DNA of 33,165 bases from an uncultured Clostridia bacterium. Its GTDB lineage: Bacteria > Bacillota > Clostridia > Oscillospirales > QAKW01. The notes beneath the pieces are model-generated. The model was not told the DNA's origin and ran no database searches. It saw only the letters and a program-made list of their open reading frames with translations. Below, one piece after another: positions 14,896 to 24,352 of the stretch (position 1 is the first letter of the stretch; each line of letters starts with the position of its first letter). The translations under genes were made by a program, and so were the position numbers. Location: positions 1-33,165 of the forward strand of contig CANQVN010000006.1 in the NCBI GenBank assembly GCA_947627315.1, read 5' to 3'.

Positions 14896-16098
14896 TTATC
14901 CGAAAATGGTGAGCAGAAAGCCCGCCGCGACGGCAGAGCCGATAACGCCCGCGACGTTTGGTCCCATCGCGTGCATAAGCAGGAAGTTGGACGGGTTTGC
15001 CTTTTGCCCTTCAACCTGCGAAACGCGCGCCGCCATAGGCACGGCGGAAACGCCGGCAGAGCCGATAAGCGGGTTTATCTTGCCGCCCGAAAGCTTGCAC
15101 ATCAGCTTGCCGAGCAGCAGACCGCCGACGGTGGAAAACGCAAACGCGATAAGTCCGAGCAGAACGATGTACAGCGTCTCCTTAGTGATAAAGTTGCTGC
15201 CGACCGTCGTCGCGCCGACAGAAATGCCGAGGAAAATGGTGACGATGTTCATCAGCGCGTTCTGCGCCGTGTCGGAGAGCCTGTCACACACGCCGCACTC
15301 GCGGAACAGGTTGCCAAGCATAAGACAGCCGAGCAGCGGGGCGACCGACGGCAAAAGCAGCACGGTGAAAATGGTGACGACTATCGGGAAAATTATCTTT
15401 TCGCGCTTGGAGACGGGGCGAAGCTGCTCCATTTTAATCTCCCGCTCCTCTTTTGTGGTGATAAGCCGCATTATAGGCGGCTGAATCAGCGGGATAAGCG
15501 CCATATAGCTGTACGCCGCGATGGCTATCGCGCCCAAAAGCTGCGGCGCGAGCTTTGTCGTTAAGAATATGGCGGTAGGACCGTCCGCGCCGCCGATTAT
15601 CGCGATGGACGCGCCCTCCGGACCGGAAAAGCCGAGCAGAATCGCCATTATCAGCGCGCAGTAGACGCCAAACTGCGCCGCCGCACCCAAAAGAAACGAT
15701 TTCGGGTTTGAAAGCATAGGACCGAAGTCTGTCATCGCGCCGACGCCGAGGAAAATGAGCGACGGGTACAGCCCGCTTTTAACGCCGATATACAGTATGT
15801 CCAAAAGCCCGCCGTTTGCAAGAATATGCCCGTAGCTGTGGTAAAACTCGCCGCCCTCTTTCATAAACTCGTCCCACAGCGCCGGGTTGTAGATGGCGGT
15901 CGCGCCCTGCGGGGTGGGCAGATTTGTAAGCAGCATACCGAAAGCGATGCCGACAAGCAGCAGCGGCTCAAACTTTTTGACAATGCCGAGGTATAGCAAA
16001 AGGCAGGCGACAACAATCATCACGGCTGACTGCCAGGTCATCGACGAAAAGCCGGAGCTTTCCCATATGCCTTTTAACGTTTCAACAACAATATTCAC
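14896..16098 (-). CDS. oadB: Sodium-translocating decarboxylase beta subunit
   Basis: 400 residues, polytopic, normal length for OadB/GcdB/MmdB. It uses the decarboxylation of carboxybiotin to pump sodium ions out. The family's functional Asp lies in IIGGADGPTAIF at about residues 166-177, and the conserved C-terminal block GSAGVSAVPMAARV is present. Start is GTG 16098, with GGGAGG 7 bp upstream. It is the last gene of the operon, 12 bp after the biotin carrier gene. Confidence 0.93.
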   Translation of the reverse strand: MNIVVETLKGIWESSGFSSMTWQSAVMIVVACLLLYLGIVKKFEPLLLVGIAFGMLLTNLPTPQGATAIYNPALWDEFMKEGGEFYHSYGHILANGGLLDILYIGVKSGLYPSLIFLGVGAMTDFGPMLSNPKSFLLGAAAQFGVYCALIMAILLGFSGPEGASIAIIGGADGPTAIFLTTKLAPQLLGAIAIAAYSYMALIPLIQPPIMRLITTKEEREIKMEQLRPVSKREKIIFPIVVTIFTVLLLPSVAPLLGCLMLGNLFRECGVCDRLSDTAQNALMNIVTIFLGISVGATTVGSNFITKETLYIVLLGLIAFAFSTVGGLLLGKLMCKLSGGKINPLIGSAGVSAVPMAARVSQVEGQKANPSNFLLMHAMGPNVAGVIGSAVAAGFLLTIFG

Positions 16099-16110
16099 AA
16101 ACGCGCCTCC

Positions 16111-16491
16111 CTATGCAAGATAAACAAGCGCGTCGCCGCTCTCGACCGTCTGCCCGTTTGAGACGGCAACGGATGAAACGGTGCCGTCCGTCGGGGCGGC
16201 TATCTCGTTTTCCATCTTCATCGCCTCTATTATGACAAGCACGTCGCCCGCCTTTACCGCCTGCCCGGCGGAAACCTTCACGTTAAGTACCGTACCCGGC
16301 AGCGGCGCGTTTACAGGCGTGCCGGAGCCGGCGGGAGCGGGCGCTGCCGCCGCAGGGGCGGGAGCTGCCGCCGGGGCGGGCGCGGGAGCTGCGGGCGCTG
16401 GTGTCGCCGCGCGCTCGTCCAGCACAATCGCGCTTCCCTTTTCAACCTCAATTTCGTATGTCTTGCCGTTAAGCGTTACTTCATATTTCAT
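16111..16491 (-). CDS. Biotin carboxyl carrier subunit of the decarboxylase
   Basis: 126 residues: a short N-terminal beta segment ([19 protein letters not shown]), a flexible Ala/Pro linker at about 32-58, and a biotinyl domain with the EAMKMENEI motif whose Lys carries biotin. It shuttles CO2 between the carboxyltransferase and the membrane pump. Having the carrier as a separate subunit is typical of GcdC/MmdC-type complexes and some clostridial OAD complexes. ATG 16491 directly follows the oadG stop and uses a GAGGT site inside it. Confidence 0.93.
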   Translation of the reverse strand: MKYEVTLNGKTYEIEVEKGSAIVLDERAATPAPAAPAPAPAAAPAPAAAAPAPAGSGTPVNAPLPGTVLNVKVSAGQAVKAGDVLVIIEAMKMENEIAAPTDGTVSSVAVSNGQTVESGDALVYLA

Positions 16492-16492
16492 A

Positions 16493-16807
16493 TCACTTTA
16501 CCTCTTTTATCGAAATAAATCTAAGGTTGTCAAGCGGCATTTCAAGCTCGCTTGCGACTATCGCCATTAAAGTTGCGGCGGTCTTGTCGTCAACGCCGTT
16601 CAGCTTAACTCCCGTGTAGCCGTCCTTTTCCGGCGCGGGCGCGGGTGCTGCCGGCGCGGGCGCGGGCTGCGGCGCGGTCTCTTTTTTACCGCCGAAAGTA
16701 AGGGAGATAAGCTTAATTATCGCCATTAACAGTATCAGCACCGCGAAAACGGTGAGAAAGCCGACAAGAGAAATAAGCAGCGTTTCCGCTATCGTGGGGT
16801 TTTGCAT
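16493..16807 (-). CDS. Sodium pump decarboxylase gamma subunit (OadG-like)
   Basis: 104 residues: one N-terminal membrane helix (about 8-31), a proline/alanine-rich linker, and a C-terminal domain ([23 protein letters not shown]) that in the OadG/MmdD family docks the soluble subunits to the membrane. A clear AAGGAGG site precedes ATG 16807. Position between the carboxyltransferase and biotin carrier genes fits the complex. Confidence 0.85.
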   Translation of the reverse strand: MQNPTIAETLLISLVGFLTVFAVLILLMAIIKLISLTFGGKKETAPQPAPAPAAPAPAPEKDGYTGVKLNGVDDKTAATLMAIVASELEMPLDNLRFISIKEVK

Positions 16808-16818
16808 ACTGCGCCTCC

Positions 16819-18198
16819 TTAATCTATCCGCCTTATGGTGTAGGCGACGGTGTTCTCCTCGCGCTTTTTACGCTCGGCAAAAAACTTCTCCGCGACCTGC
16901 GGGAAAGCGATGTAGGACAAAACGTCCTCGTCGCACCGCGCTCTGTCGCCCAGCTCCGCCTTTGTCTTTTCAAACTCGTCTTCAAGGTCGTCGGCAGGGC
17001 GGTAGGTTATCGGCTTTTCGCCCTCCAGCACCTTTTCGGCAAGCTTTTCATCTATCTTGCCGGGGGCTTTGCCGTATTCTCCGCGAACGTAGGCCTTGAC
17101 CTCCTTGCCTATGCTCTTATACCGCTCGCCCAGCAGCACGTTCTGCGCCGCCTGAACGCCCACCATCTGGCTCATCGGCGTGACAAGCGGCGGATAGCCC
17201 AGCTCCGCGCGCACGCGCGGGACTTCGGTAAGCACCTCGTCGAATTTATCCATCGCGTTTTGCATTTTAAGCTGCGACACAAGGTTTGAAAGCATACCGC
17301 CCGGCACCTTGTAGTCAAGACAGGCGGTGTCGGTCGCCATCATCAGCGGGTCGAGCGTGCCGTTTTGCAGATACTCGTTGCGTATCGGCGCGAAAAATGA
17401 ATTTATCTTTGAAAGCTGCTTGTCGTCAAGGTCGACTTCATACCCAAGGTCGCGCAGAGCGTAGCAGAGCGTCTCTGTCGCGGGCTGGGAGGTGCCGCCC
17501 GAAAAACAGCTTGTCGCGGTGTCGATAACGTCCGCGCCCGCCTCAATCGCCTTGAGATAGGTCATAAAGGCAAGCCCCGCCGTGCAGTGGGTGTGAACGA
17601 CTATCGGCAAATCGACGTTTTCCTTGAGCGCCTTTACAAGCTCGTAAGCCTCCCGCGGCGACATAACGCCCGCCATATCCTTGATGCAGATGGACGACAC
17701 ACCCAGCTCCCGCATTTCCTTTGCGAGCTTTACGTAGCTTTCAAGGTTGTGGACGGGGCTTGTCGTGTAGGAAATCGCACCGGACGCGTGCGCGCCCTGC
17801 TTTACCGTCTCCTCCACCGCAACGCGGATGTTGCGAACGTCGTTGAGCGCATCGAAAATCCTGATTATATCAATGCCGTTTTTAACGGACAGCTCCACGA
17901 ACTTTCTGACAACGTCGTCCGGATAATGCTTGTAGCCGAGCAGGTTTTGCCCGCGAAGCAGCATTTGCAGCTTTGTGTCCGGCATAGCCTCACGGATTTT
18001 CCTCAGCCTCTCCCACGGGTCCTCGTTCAAAAACCGCAGGCAGCTGTCGAAGGTCGCGCCGCCCCAGCACTCGACCGAGTAGTAACCCGCCTTGTTCATA
18101 TCCGAAAGTATCGGAGCGAATTTTTCAAACGGGAGCCGCGTTGCGATGAGCGACTGGTTGGCGTCCCGCAGAACCGTTTCGGTGAAATTTACTTTCAT
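16819..18198 (-). CDS. oadA: Oxaloacetate decarboxylase alpha/pyruvate carboxylase B-type carboxyltransferase
   Basis: 459 residues, a TIM-barrel carboxyltransferase plus the conserved PYC/OADA C-terminal domain and no attached biotinyl domain. Marks are TVLRDANQSL (metal and substrate site), CIKDMAGVM with the active Lys, and VHTHCTAGLA with the metal-binding His pair. It moves CO2 from a carboxylic acid, most likely oxaloacetate, to biotin on the carrier subunit. I chose ATG 18198 (MKVNFTE) with GAGGAG 11 bp upstream. It is the first gene after a consensus promoter. Sequence alone does not exclude another keto-acid substrate. Confidence 0.92.
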   Translation of the reverse strand: MKVNFTETVLRDANQSLIATRLPFEKFAPILSDMNKAGYYSVECWGGATFDSCLRFLNEDPWERLRKIREAMPDTKLQMLLRGQNLLGYKHYPDDVVRKFVELSVKNGIDIIRIFDALNDVRNIRVAVEETVKQGAHASGAISYTTSPVHNLESYVKLAKEMRELGVSSICIKDMAGVMSPREAYELVKALKENVDLPIVVHTHCTAGLAFMTYLKAIEAGADVIDTATSCFSGGTSQPATETLCYALRDLGYEVDLDDKQLSKINSFFAPIRNEYLQNGTLDPLMMATDTACLDYKVPGGMLSNLVSQLKMQNAMDKFDEVLTEVPRVRAELGYPPLVTPMSQMVGVQAAQNVLLGERYKSIGKEVKAYVRGEYGKAPGKIDEKLAEKVLEGEKPITYRPADDLEDEFEKTKAELGDRARCDEDVLSYIAFPQVAEKFFAERKKREENTVAYTIRRID

Positions 18199-18233
18199 CA
18201 AAATTTCATCTCCTCAAAATCCAATTTTTTGTC

Positions 18234-18261
18234 ATTATATAGTTTATCATAATTATGTCAA
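18234..18261 (-). promoter_or_regulatory. Consensus promoter for the decarboxylase operon
   Basis: On the minus strand TTGACA (18261-18256), 16-bp spacer, TATAAT (18239-18234). Both hexamers are perfect. It lies just after the MFS gene stop, and no terminator separates the two units. Confidence 0.85.
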
Positions 18262-18272
18262 AAGTCAAGCCG

Positions 18273-19454
18273 TTATTCGCTAAAATCGCCCTTATGCGGC
18301 AGCTTTTTATAAAGCAGAGCAAATCCCGCGGCGATAACGAAAAAAACGGCGATTAAAACCGTCGTTATCGAAAAGCGCGAGCTTAAAAATCCGAGCAGAG
18401 CAAAGCCCGCCGGCAGCGCGCCGGTCGTCACCATAGTGTAAATTCCCATCGCGCGGGTTATAGCTTTTCTGTCGTTTTCCGCCTGTATGACAGACAGCGC
18501 GAACGTGAAAAAGAGGTAGTCGCAAAGCCCGTAGGCGACGGCGGCGGCGCAGACAAGCGCGGCGCTTTTTACAAACGCGAGCGTCAGCGCGCAAAGCGAC
18601 AGCCCCAAAGCGGCATACGCCTGGTTTTTCGACCTTCGCCGCCCTGCAAACGCTGCCGCGCCGACAGCGGCGCCCGCGCCCACCATCGCCATAAAAACCG
18701 AAAACCACACCCGCGAAAGTCCCAGCTTTTCCGACACGCCGGTGAAAACAACGTTATACGCCGTGCCGACAAGCGACACGATGAAAACAAGGCTCAAAAG
18801 CGGGACGGAAAGCTTCACCCTGCCCCGTTTTTCCCTTTGCTCCCGCTTTGCCTTGAAATCTATTTTTGACAGAAAAAAGACGGAGGGCAGGTAGCTTAAA
18901 GCGTTGCAGGCAAAAGCCGCGCGGTAGTCGAAAGCGGCGTATAGCGCCCCCGCCGCCGCCGGACCTGCCGCACGGGAGAGCGCGAGAACAAGGCTCAAAA
19001 GCGCGACGCTCGAATTAAGCTCGTCTTTTTCACACAAAAGCCGCGGCGCCGCGGCGGCGGCGGGAGCCTGAAACGCGCGTGCGGCGCCCCACACCGCGCC
19101 GAAAGCCAGATACCCCCAAAACGGCATATTGTAAAAAACAAGCAGTCCCGCCGACAGAATAAAAAGCAGGCACTCGCTTAAAATAAGCAGCCGCTTTACC
19201 GAAACTCGCGCCGACAGCTTCGCCGCGGGGTATGACAGCAGAAAAACGGGCGCGTAGGCGACGCACAGAAACAGCCCGAGCGACATACGACTGCCCGTTT
19301 TTTCGGTTATAAGCGCGCTCAGCGCGACGTTTTGGATATACCCGCCCGTCTGGGACAAAAGCTGGGATATAAGCATTTTGACAAACCCGCCGTTTTTGAA
19401 AGCGGGGTAACGTTTTATAATCCAACCTTTTTTAAAAGAAAAAATTTCGTTCAT
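18273..19454 (-). CDS. MFS transporter, start uncertain
   Basis: About 393 residues with roughly 12 hydrophobic helices. The layout MLISQLLSQTGGYIQNVALSAL near the N-terminus, with basic loops and KAITRAMGIYTMVTTGALPAG late in the protein, is typical of macrolide-efflux-like or general MFS exporters. Substrate is unknown. ATG 19454 (MNEIFSF) is the longest sensible start but has no ribosome binding site and lies inside the terminator hairpin of the upstream SDR gene. A later ATG at 19376 is an alternative. No promoter was seen between SDR and MFS. Confidence 0.75.
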   Translation of the reverse strand: MNEIFSFKKGWIIKRYPAFKNGGFVKMLISQLLSQTGGYIQNVALSALITEKTGSRMSLGLFLCVAYAPVFLLSYPAAKLSARVSVKRLLILSECLLFILSAGLLVFYNMPFWGYLAFGAVWGAARAFQAPAAAAAPRLLCEKDELNSSVALLSLVLALSRAAGPAAAGALYAAFDYRAAFACNALSYLPSVFFLSKIDFKAKREQREKRGRVKLSVPLLSLVFIVSLVGTAYNVVFTGVSEKLGLSRVWFSVFMAMVGAGAAVGAAAFAGRRRSKNQAYAALGLSLCALTLAFVKSAALVCAAAVAYGLCDYLFFTFALSVIQAENDRKAITRAMGIYTMVTTGALPAGFALLGFLSSRFSITTVLIAVFFVIAAGFALLYKKLPHKGDFSE

Positions 19455-19474
19455 ACTAACAGTATGAACGAAAT
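19444..19474 (-). terminator. Hairpin after the SDR gene containing the apparent MFS start codon
   Basis: 14-bp perfect inverted repeat (ATTTCGTTCATACT and AGTATGAACGAAAT) with a 3-base loop. On the minus strand it begins 9 bases after the SDR stop and is followed by TTTTTTCTTTT, a good intrinsic terminator. The best MFS ATG is in its second arm. Confidence 0.75.
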
Positions 19475-19482
19475 CGGTTTTT

Positions 19483-20190
19483 TTACACCATGCCGCCGTC
19501 CACCGCCAGCGTCTGCCCCGTGACGTAGCCGTGCCGCGCAAGGAAAAGCGCCGCCTTTGCGACCTCCAGCGCGTCCCCCGGCCTTCCCATCGGGATTTTG
19601 CCGCACATCTCCTTTTCGTCAAGCCCGCGCAGCATATCCGTTTTGATACAGCCGGGGGCGACGCAGTTTACCGTAATCCCGCTCGGCGCAAGCTCCTTTG
19701 CAAGCGACTTGGTAAAGCCGATAAGCCCCGCCTTCGCGCTGCTGTAAAGCACCTCGCACGACGCGCCCGAAATCCCCCAGACGGATGAGATATTGACTAT
19801 CGCGCCCTGCCGCGCCCTCAGCATCTGCGGGATTATAAGCCGCGTCAAATCAATGTGCGACATAAGGTTTGCGTTTAGCATATCCCGCGTTTTCTGCTCG
19901 TCGGTATCCAAAAACGCGCAAATGTCCGCGACCCCCGCGTTATTTATAAGCAGGGCGCAGCCGCCCGCCTTTTTTGCGGCGTCCGCTATCCTCTCCCTGC
20001 CGGCAGCGTCCGTTATGTCCGCGCCGCAAAGCCCGATTTTAACGTCAAAGCCGGAAAGCATATCCGCCGTGTCCTCGGCGCGCGCTTTTGAACTGTTGAA
20101 GCAGAGCAGCAGGTCGTACCCCAGCCGCGCCGCCTCGTATGCGCACATCGAGCCGATGCCGCCCGACGCTCCCGTTATTACAGCAAGCAT
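19483..20190 (-). CDS. SDR oxidoreductase, FabG-like
   Basis: 235 residues with all classical SDR marks: GASGGIG NAD(P) site, NNAG, the Ser-Tyr-Lys triad (ISSVWG, then YSSAKAG), and PGCIKTDML. The end ATGQ-like segment VTGQTLAVDGGMV is typical of 3-oxoacyl-ACP reductase-like enzymes. Start ATG 20190 is fixed by AAAGGAG just upstream. No other fatty-acid synthesis genes are nearby, so a FabG role in the main pathway is not supported and the substrate is open. Confidence 0.88.
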   Translation of the reverse strand: MLAVITGASGGIGSMCAYEAARLGYDLLLCFNSSKARAEDTADMLSGFDVKIGLCGADITDAAGRERIADAAKKAGGCALLINNAGVADICAFLDTDEQKTRDMLNANLMSHIDLTRLIIPQMLRARQGAIVNISSVWGISGASCEVLYSSAKAGLIGFTKSLAKELAPSGITVNCVAPGCIKTDMLRGLDEKEMCGKIPMGRPGDALEVAKAALFLARHGYVTGQTLAVDGGMV

Positions 20191-20209
20191 ATTATCACTC
20201 CTTTCATCC

Positions 20210-20238
20210 ATTTTATTTGAAAGAAATCAAAAATTCAA
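20210..20238 (-). promoter_or_regulatory. Promoter for the SDR gene
   Basis: On the minus strand TTGAAT (20238-20233), 17-bp spacer, TAAAAT (20215-20210). It is divergent from the recG promoter and gives a very short leader. Confidence 0.6.
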
Positions 20239-20244
20239 GAGTTA

Positions 20245-20273
20245 TTGAAATTTCTCCCTGTTTTTATTATAAT
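20245..20273 (+). promoter_or_regulatory. Promoter for recG
   Basis: TTGAAA at 20245-20250, 17-bp spacer, TATAAT at 20268-20273. The recG ATG follows at 20303. Confidence 0.75.
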
Positions 20274-20302
20274 GAAGAAAAGAGCCGACAAGGGGAAATA
20301 AT

Positions 20303-22312
<2,010 letters not shown>

Positions 22313-22334
22313 CACATTTTACATGGTATTTATG

Positions 22335-22376
22335 CTCCCCTTACGGCAACACTACTACTGAAACCGATAAGGGGAG
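22335..22376 (+). promoter_or_regulatory. Hairpin that pairs the spore-protein ribosome binding site
   Basis: CTCCCCTTA at 22335-22343 is the exact complement of TAAGGGGAG at 22368-22376, with three more pairs (CGG 22344-22346, CCG 22364-22366) after a one-base bulge. The right arm contains the GGGGAGG ribosome binding site of the gene at 22386. There is no T-run, so it is not a terminator. A weak sigma-G-type -10 (CACTACTA at 22350-22357) lies in the loop. If that is the true promoter, the left arm is not transcribed. Confidence 0.5.
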
Positions 22377-22385
22377 GTGAAAATA

Positions 22386-22568
22386 ATGAACAACGAAACC
22401 AAAAAGAACGCAAAAAGCGCTCTCGACAAGATGAAGTATGAGGTAGCGCGCGAGATCGGCGTTGACCTGAAAGAGGGCTACAACGGTAATCTTACCTCTG
22501 CTCAGGCCGGTTCTGTGGGCGGCAACATGGTCAGAAAGCTCATAGAAAAGGGCGAGCAGTCTCTGTAA
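22386..22568 (+). CDS. Alpha/beta-type small acid-soluble spore protein
   Basis: 60 residues, matching the DNA-coating SASP family that protects spore DNA. KYEVAREIGV holds the region cut by the germination protease GPR, and NLTSAQAGSVGGNMVRKLI is the second conserved block. The ATG at 22386 is chosen over GTG 22377 because GGGGAGGTG at 22371-22379 is its ribosome binding site. It is the clearest evidence that this organism forms endospores. Expression is expected in the forespore (sigma-G) by family knowledge; the sequence shows only a weak -10 candidate. Confidence 0.96.
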   Translation: MNNETKKNAKSALDKMKYEVAREIGVDLKEGYNGNLTSAQAGSVGGNMVRKLIEKGEQSL

Positions 22569-22597
22569 GCTCGTACAAGCTTAAAAGCATTAAAGAT

Positions 22598-22636
22598 ATT
22601 TCCCACGCAGCTTATTGCGTGGGAAATTATTTTTTG
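22598..22636 (+). terminator. Intrinsic terminator after the spore protein gene
   Basis: 12-bp stem (ATTTCCCACGCA with TGCGTGGGAAAT), six-base loop, then TATTTTTTG. It overlaps the region just before the rsmI stop on the other strand. Confidence 0.88.
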
Positions 22637-22643
22637 CAAAAAC

Positions 22644-23483
22644 TTAACCTTCTTTTTTCATCACGGCGTTATATACCTCGCTTTTGGACATTTTGCGGTC
22701 AAGAGCTGTGCGCTTTATCGCCTCTTTTCTGTCGCAGCCGGTGTTTACATAGTAGCCGACGTGATCCGAAAGGCTCAGCTTTTGCCAAAACTTGTCAGTA
22801 TCACACTCACGCGCGCCCTCCACCACTATCACAAACTCGCCGCGCGGCTCGTTTTGCAAAAAGTAGTCGATTATCTCGCTCAACCTTCCACGCACCGTCT
22901 GCTCATACAGCTTTGTAAGCTCGCGGCAGACGGCGGCGCGCCTGTCGCCAAGCTCATCCATAACGTCCCGAAGTGTGCCGACAAGCTTTGACACGCCCTC
23001 GTAAAAAATAAGCGTGCAGTCCTGCCCGCGCAGTTTCAAAAGGCGGGCTTTCCGCTCTTTTTTCTGCGTCGGCAAAAATCCCTCGAAGGTAAAGCGCGCC
23101 GTGTCCAGCCCGCTGAGCACGAGCGCCGTCGAAAAGGCGGTGGGACCGGGTACGGCGGTCACCGAAAACCCGTTATCGTGTAAAAGCCGCACAAGCTCCG
23201 CGCCGGGGTCGGAGACGGCGGGCATACCCGCGTCTGTCACAAGCGCGCCCCGCCTGCCCTTTTCAAGCTCCGCTATAATCTGTCCGCCCCGCTTTTCCCT
23301 GTTATGCTCAAAGTAGCAGATAAGCGGCTTTTTGATTTCAAAGCGGTTTAACAGAATCATCGCGCGGCGGGTGTCCTCCGCCGCGATGAAATCGACCGAT
23401 TTCAGCACCTCGACCGCGCGGGGCGACATATCGCCAAGGTTGCCTATCGGCGTGCCGACTATGTAAAAATCAAACTCTCTCAT
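22644..23483 (-). CDS. rsmI: 16S rRNA 2'-O-ribose C1402 methyltransferase
   Basis: 279 residues, normal for RsmI, an SAM-dependent tetrapyrrole-methylase-fold enzyme acting on 16S rRNA. Family blocks are clear: VGTPIGNLGDMSPRAVEVL at the N-terminus, AAEDTRRAMILL, LVTDAGMPAVSDPG, and AVPGPTAFSTALVLSG. It overlaps the upstream methyltransferase gene by 14 bp, a common arrangement in Firmicutes where a YabB/TrmN6-type gene precedes rsmI (yabB-yabC). Confidence 0.96.
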   Translation of the reverse strand: MREFDFYIVGTPIGNLGDMSPRAVEVLKSVDFIAAEDTRRAMILLNRFEIKKPLICYFEHNREKRGGQIIAELEKGRRGALVTDAGMPAVSDPGAELVRLLHDNGFSVTAVPGPTAFSTALVLSGLDTARFTFEGFLPTQKKERKARLLKLRGQDCTLIFYEGVSKLVGTLRDVMDELGDRRAAVCRELTKLYEQTVRGRLSEIIDYFLQNEPRGEFVIVVEGARECDTDKFWQKLSLSDHVGYYVNTGCDRKEAIKRTALDRKMSKSEVYNAVMKKEG

Positions 23484-24243
23484 ATGCCTCCCTGCCGTAA
23501 AAGGCGGCGCACTCGGCGGTAAGCCCGCCGTTTTTATCGTATATCACAAGGTTCTTTTCCGCTTCAAGATAAGGCGCGCCGCCCTTGACCGCCCAAAGCA
23601 GCACCATCGACGGCGCGCTGTCCGCATAGGACTGAACAAGCCTGTACCTGCGCGGCTCCAGCCCGTTTTGCCGCAGCGCGCAGAAAACGTCGCACAGCCT
23701 TGAAGGGCGGTGTATCATATACAGCCTGCCGGCGGGGCGCAGAAGGTGCGCCGCCGCGCGCGCAATGTCGCCGATGTCGCACAGCGTCTCCCGCCGCGCC
23801 GCGTTTATAATGCCGTTTTTGCTGTCAATCCCGTGCCCGTTTTTCTCATATGGCGGGTTGACTGTCACAACGTCAAAGCTGTTTTTTACAAAAATCCGCC
23901 CGACGTTACGCACGTCCTCGCAGACCGGCTTTATCCTGTCGGCACAGCTGTTGAGCCGCGCCGTTTTTTCAATAAGCGAGCAAAAATACTCAAAATATTC
24001 AAGGGCGGTAATCTCTTTCACTCTGTTTTTTGCAAGCAGGATAAAGGGAATAACCCCCGTACCGCTGCATAAATCTATCACCGCCTCCCCCTCACGCGGC
24101 GCGGCGTAGCCCGAGAGCAGCACCGCGTCTATCCCAAACCGGAACAGCCCGCTGTTTTGGTAAATGCGCCAGCCGTTTACGTTAAGGTCGTCTATCCTCT
24201 CCAGCGTGCGGTCTATAATATTTTCAAACTGATTTTCACTCAT
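23470..24243 (-). CDS. TrmN6/YabB-like tRNA adenine N6-methyltransferase
   Basis: 257 residues, a Rossmann SAM methyltransferase. It starts with the family block YQNSGLFRFGIDAVLLSGYA, has the SAM site VIDLCSGTGVIPFIL, and the N6-adenine motif NPPYEKNGHG. TrmN6 of E. coli modifies A37 of tRNA1-Val; the exact target here is inferred. It is the first gene of a two-gene operon with rsmI. Confidence 0.88.
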   Translation of the reverse strand: MSENQFENIIDRTLERIDDLNVNGWRIYQNSGLFRFGIDAVLLSGYAAPREGEAVIDLCSGTGVIPFILLAKNRVKEITALEYFEYFCSLIEKTARLNSCADRIKPVCEDVRNVGRIFVKNSFDVVTVNPPYEKNGHGIDSKNGIINAARRETLCDIGDIARAAAHLLRPAGRLYMIHRPSRLCDVFCALRQNGLEPRRYRLVQSYADSAPSMVLLWAVKGGAPYLEAEKNLVIYDKNGGLTAECAAFYGREAYERV

Positions 24244-24266
24244 TTACATTTGTTACCTTAAAACTA

Positions 24267-24298
24267 CGCCCCGCAAAGCCATGCGGCTTTGCGGGGCG
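24267..24298 (-). terminator. Intrinsic terminator after the solute-binding protein gene
   Basis: 14-bp perfect stem (CGCCCCGCAAAGCC with GGCTTTGCGGGGCG), four-base loop. On the minus strand it is followed by TAGTTTT. It isolates the lipoprotein gene from the TrmN6/rsmI operon. Confidence 0.8.
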
Positions 24299-24352
24299 CT
24301 TTTAATTTGTTCCGCAAACTGAGGTTTCAAAAAACGTCAGAAAGCTTTCGGA

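Noticed and set aside
16319-16410. Repeat array in the biotin carrier gene
   Set aside because: The GCC-rich repeats encode the Ala/Pro linker of the protein and are not a separate element.
22325-22357. Full sigma-G promoter for the spore protein
   Set aside because: A -10-like CACTACTA is present but no -35 box lies at the proper distance, so only the -10 candidate is mentioned.
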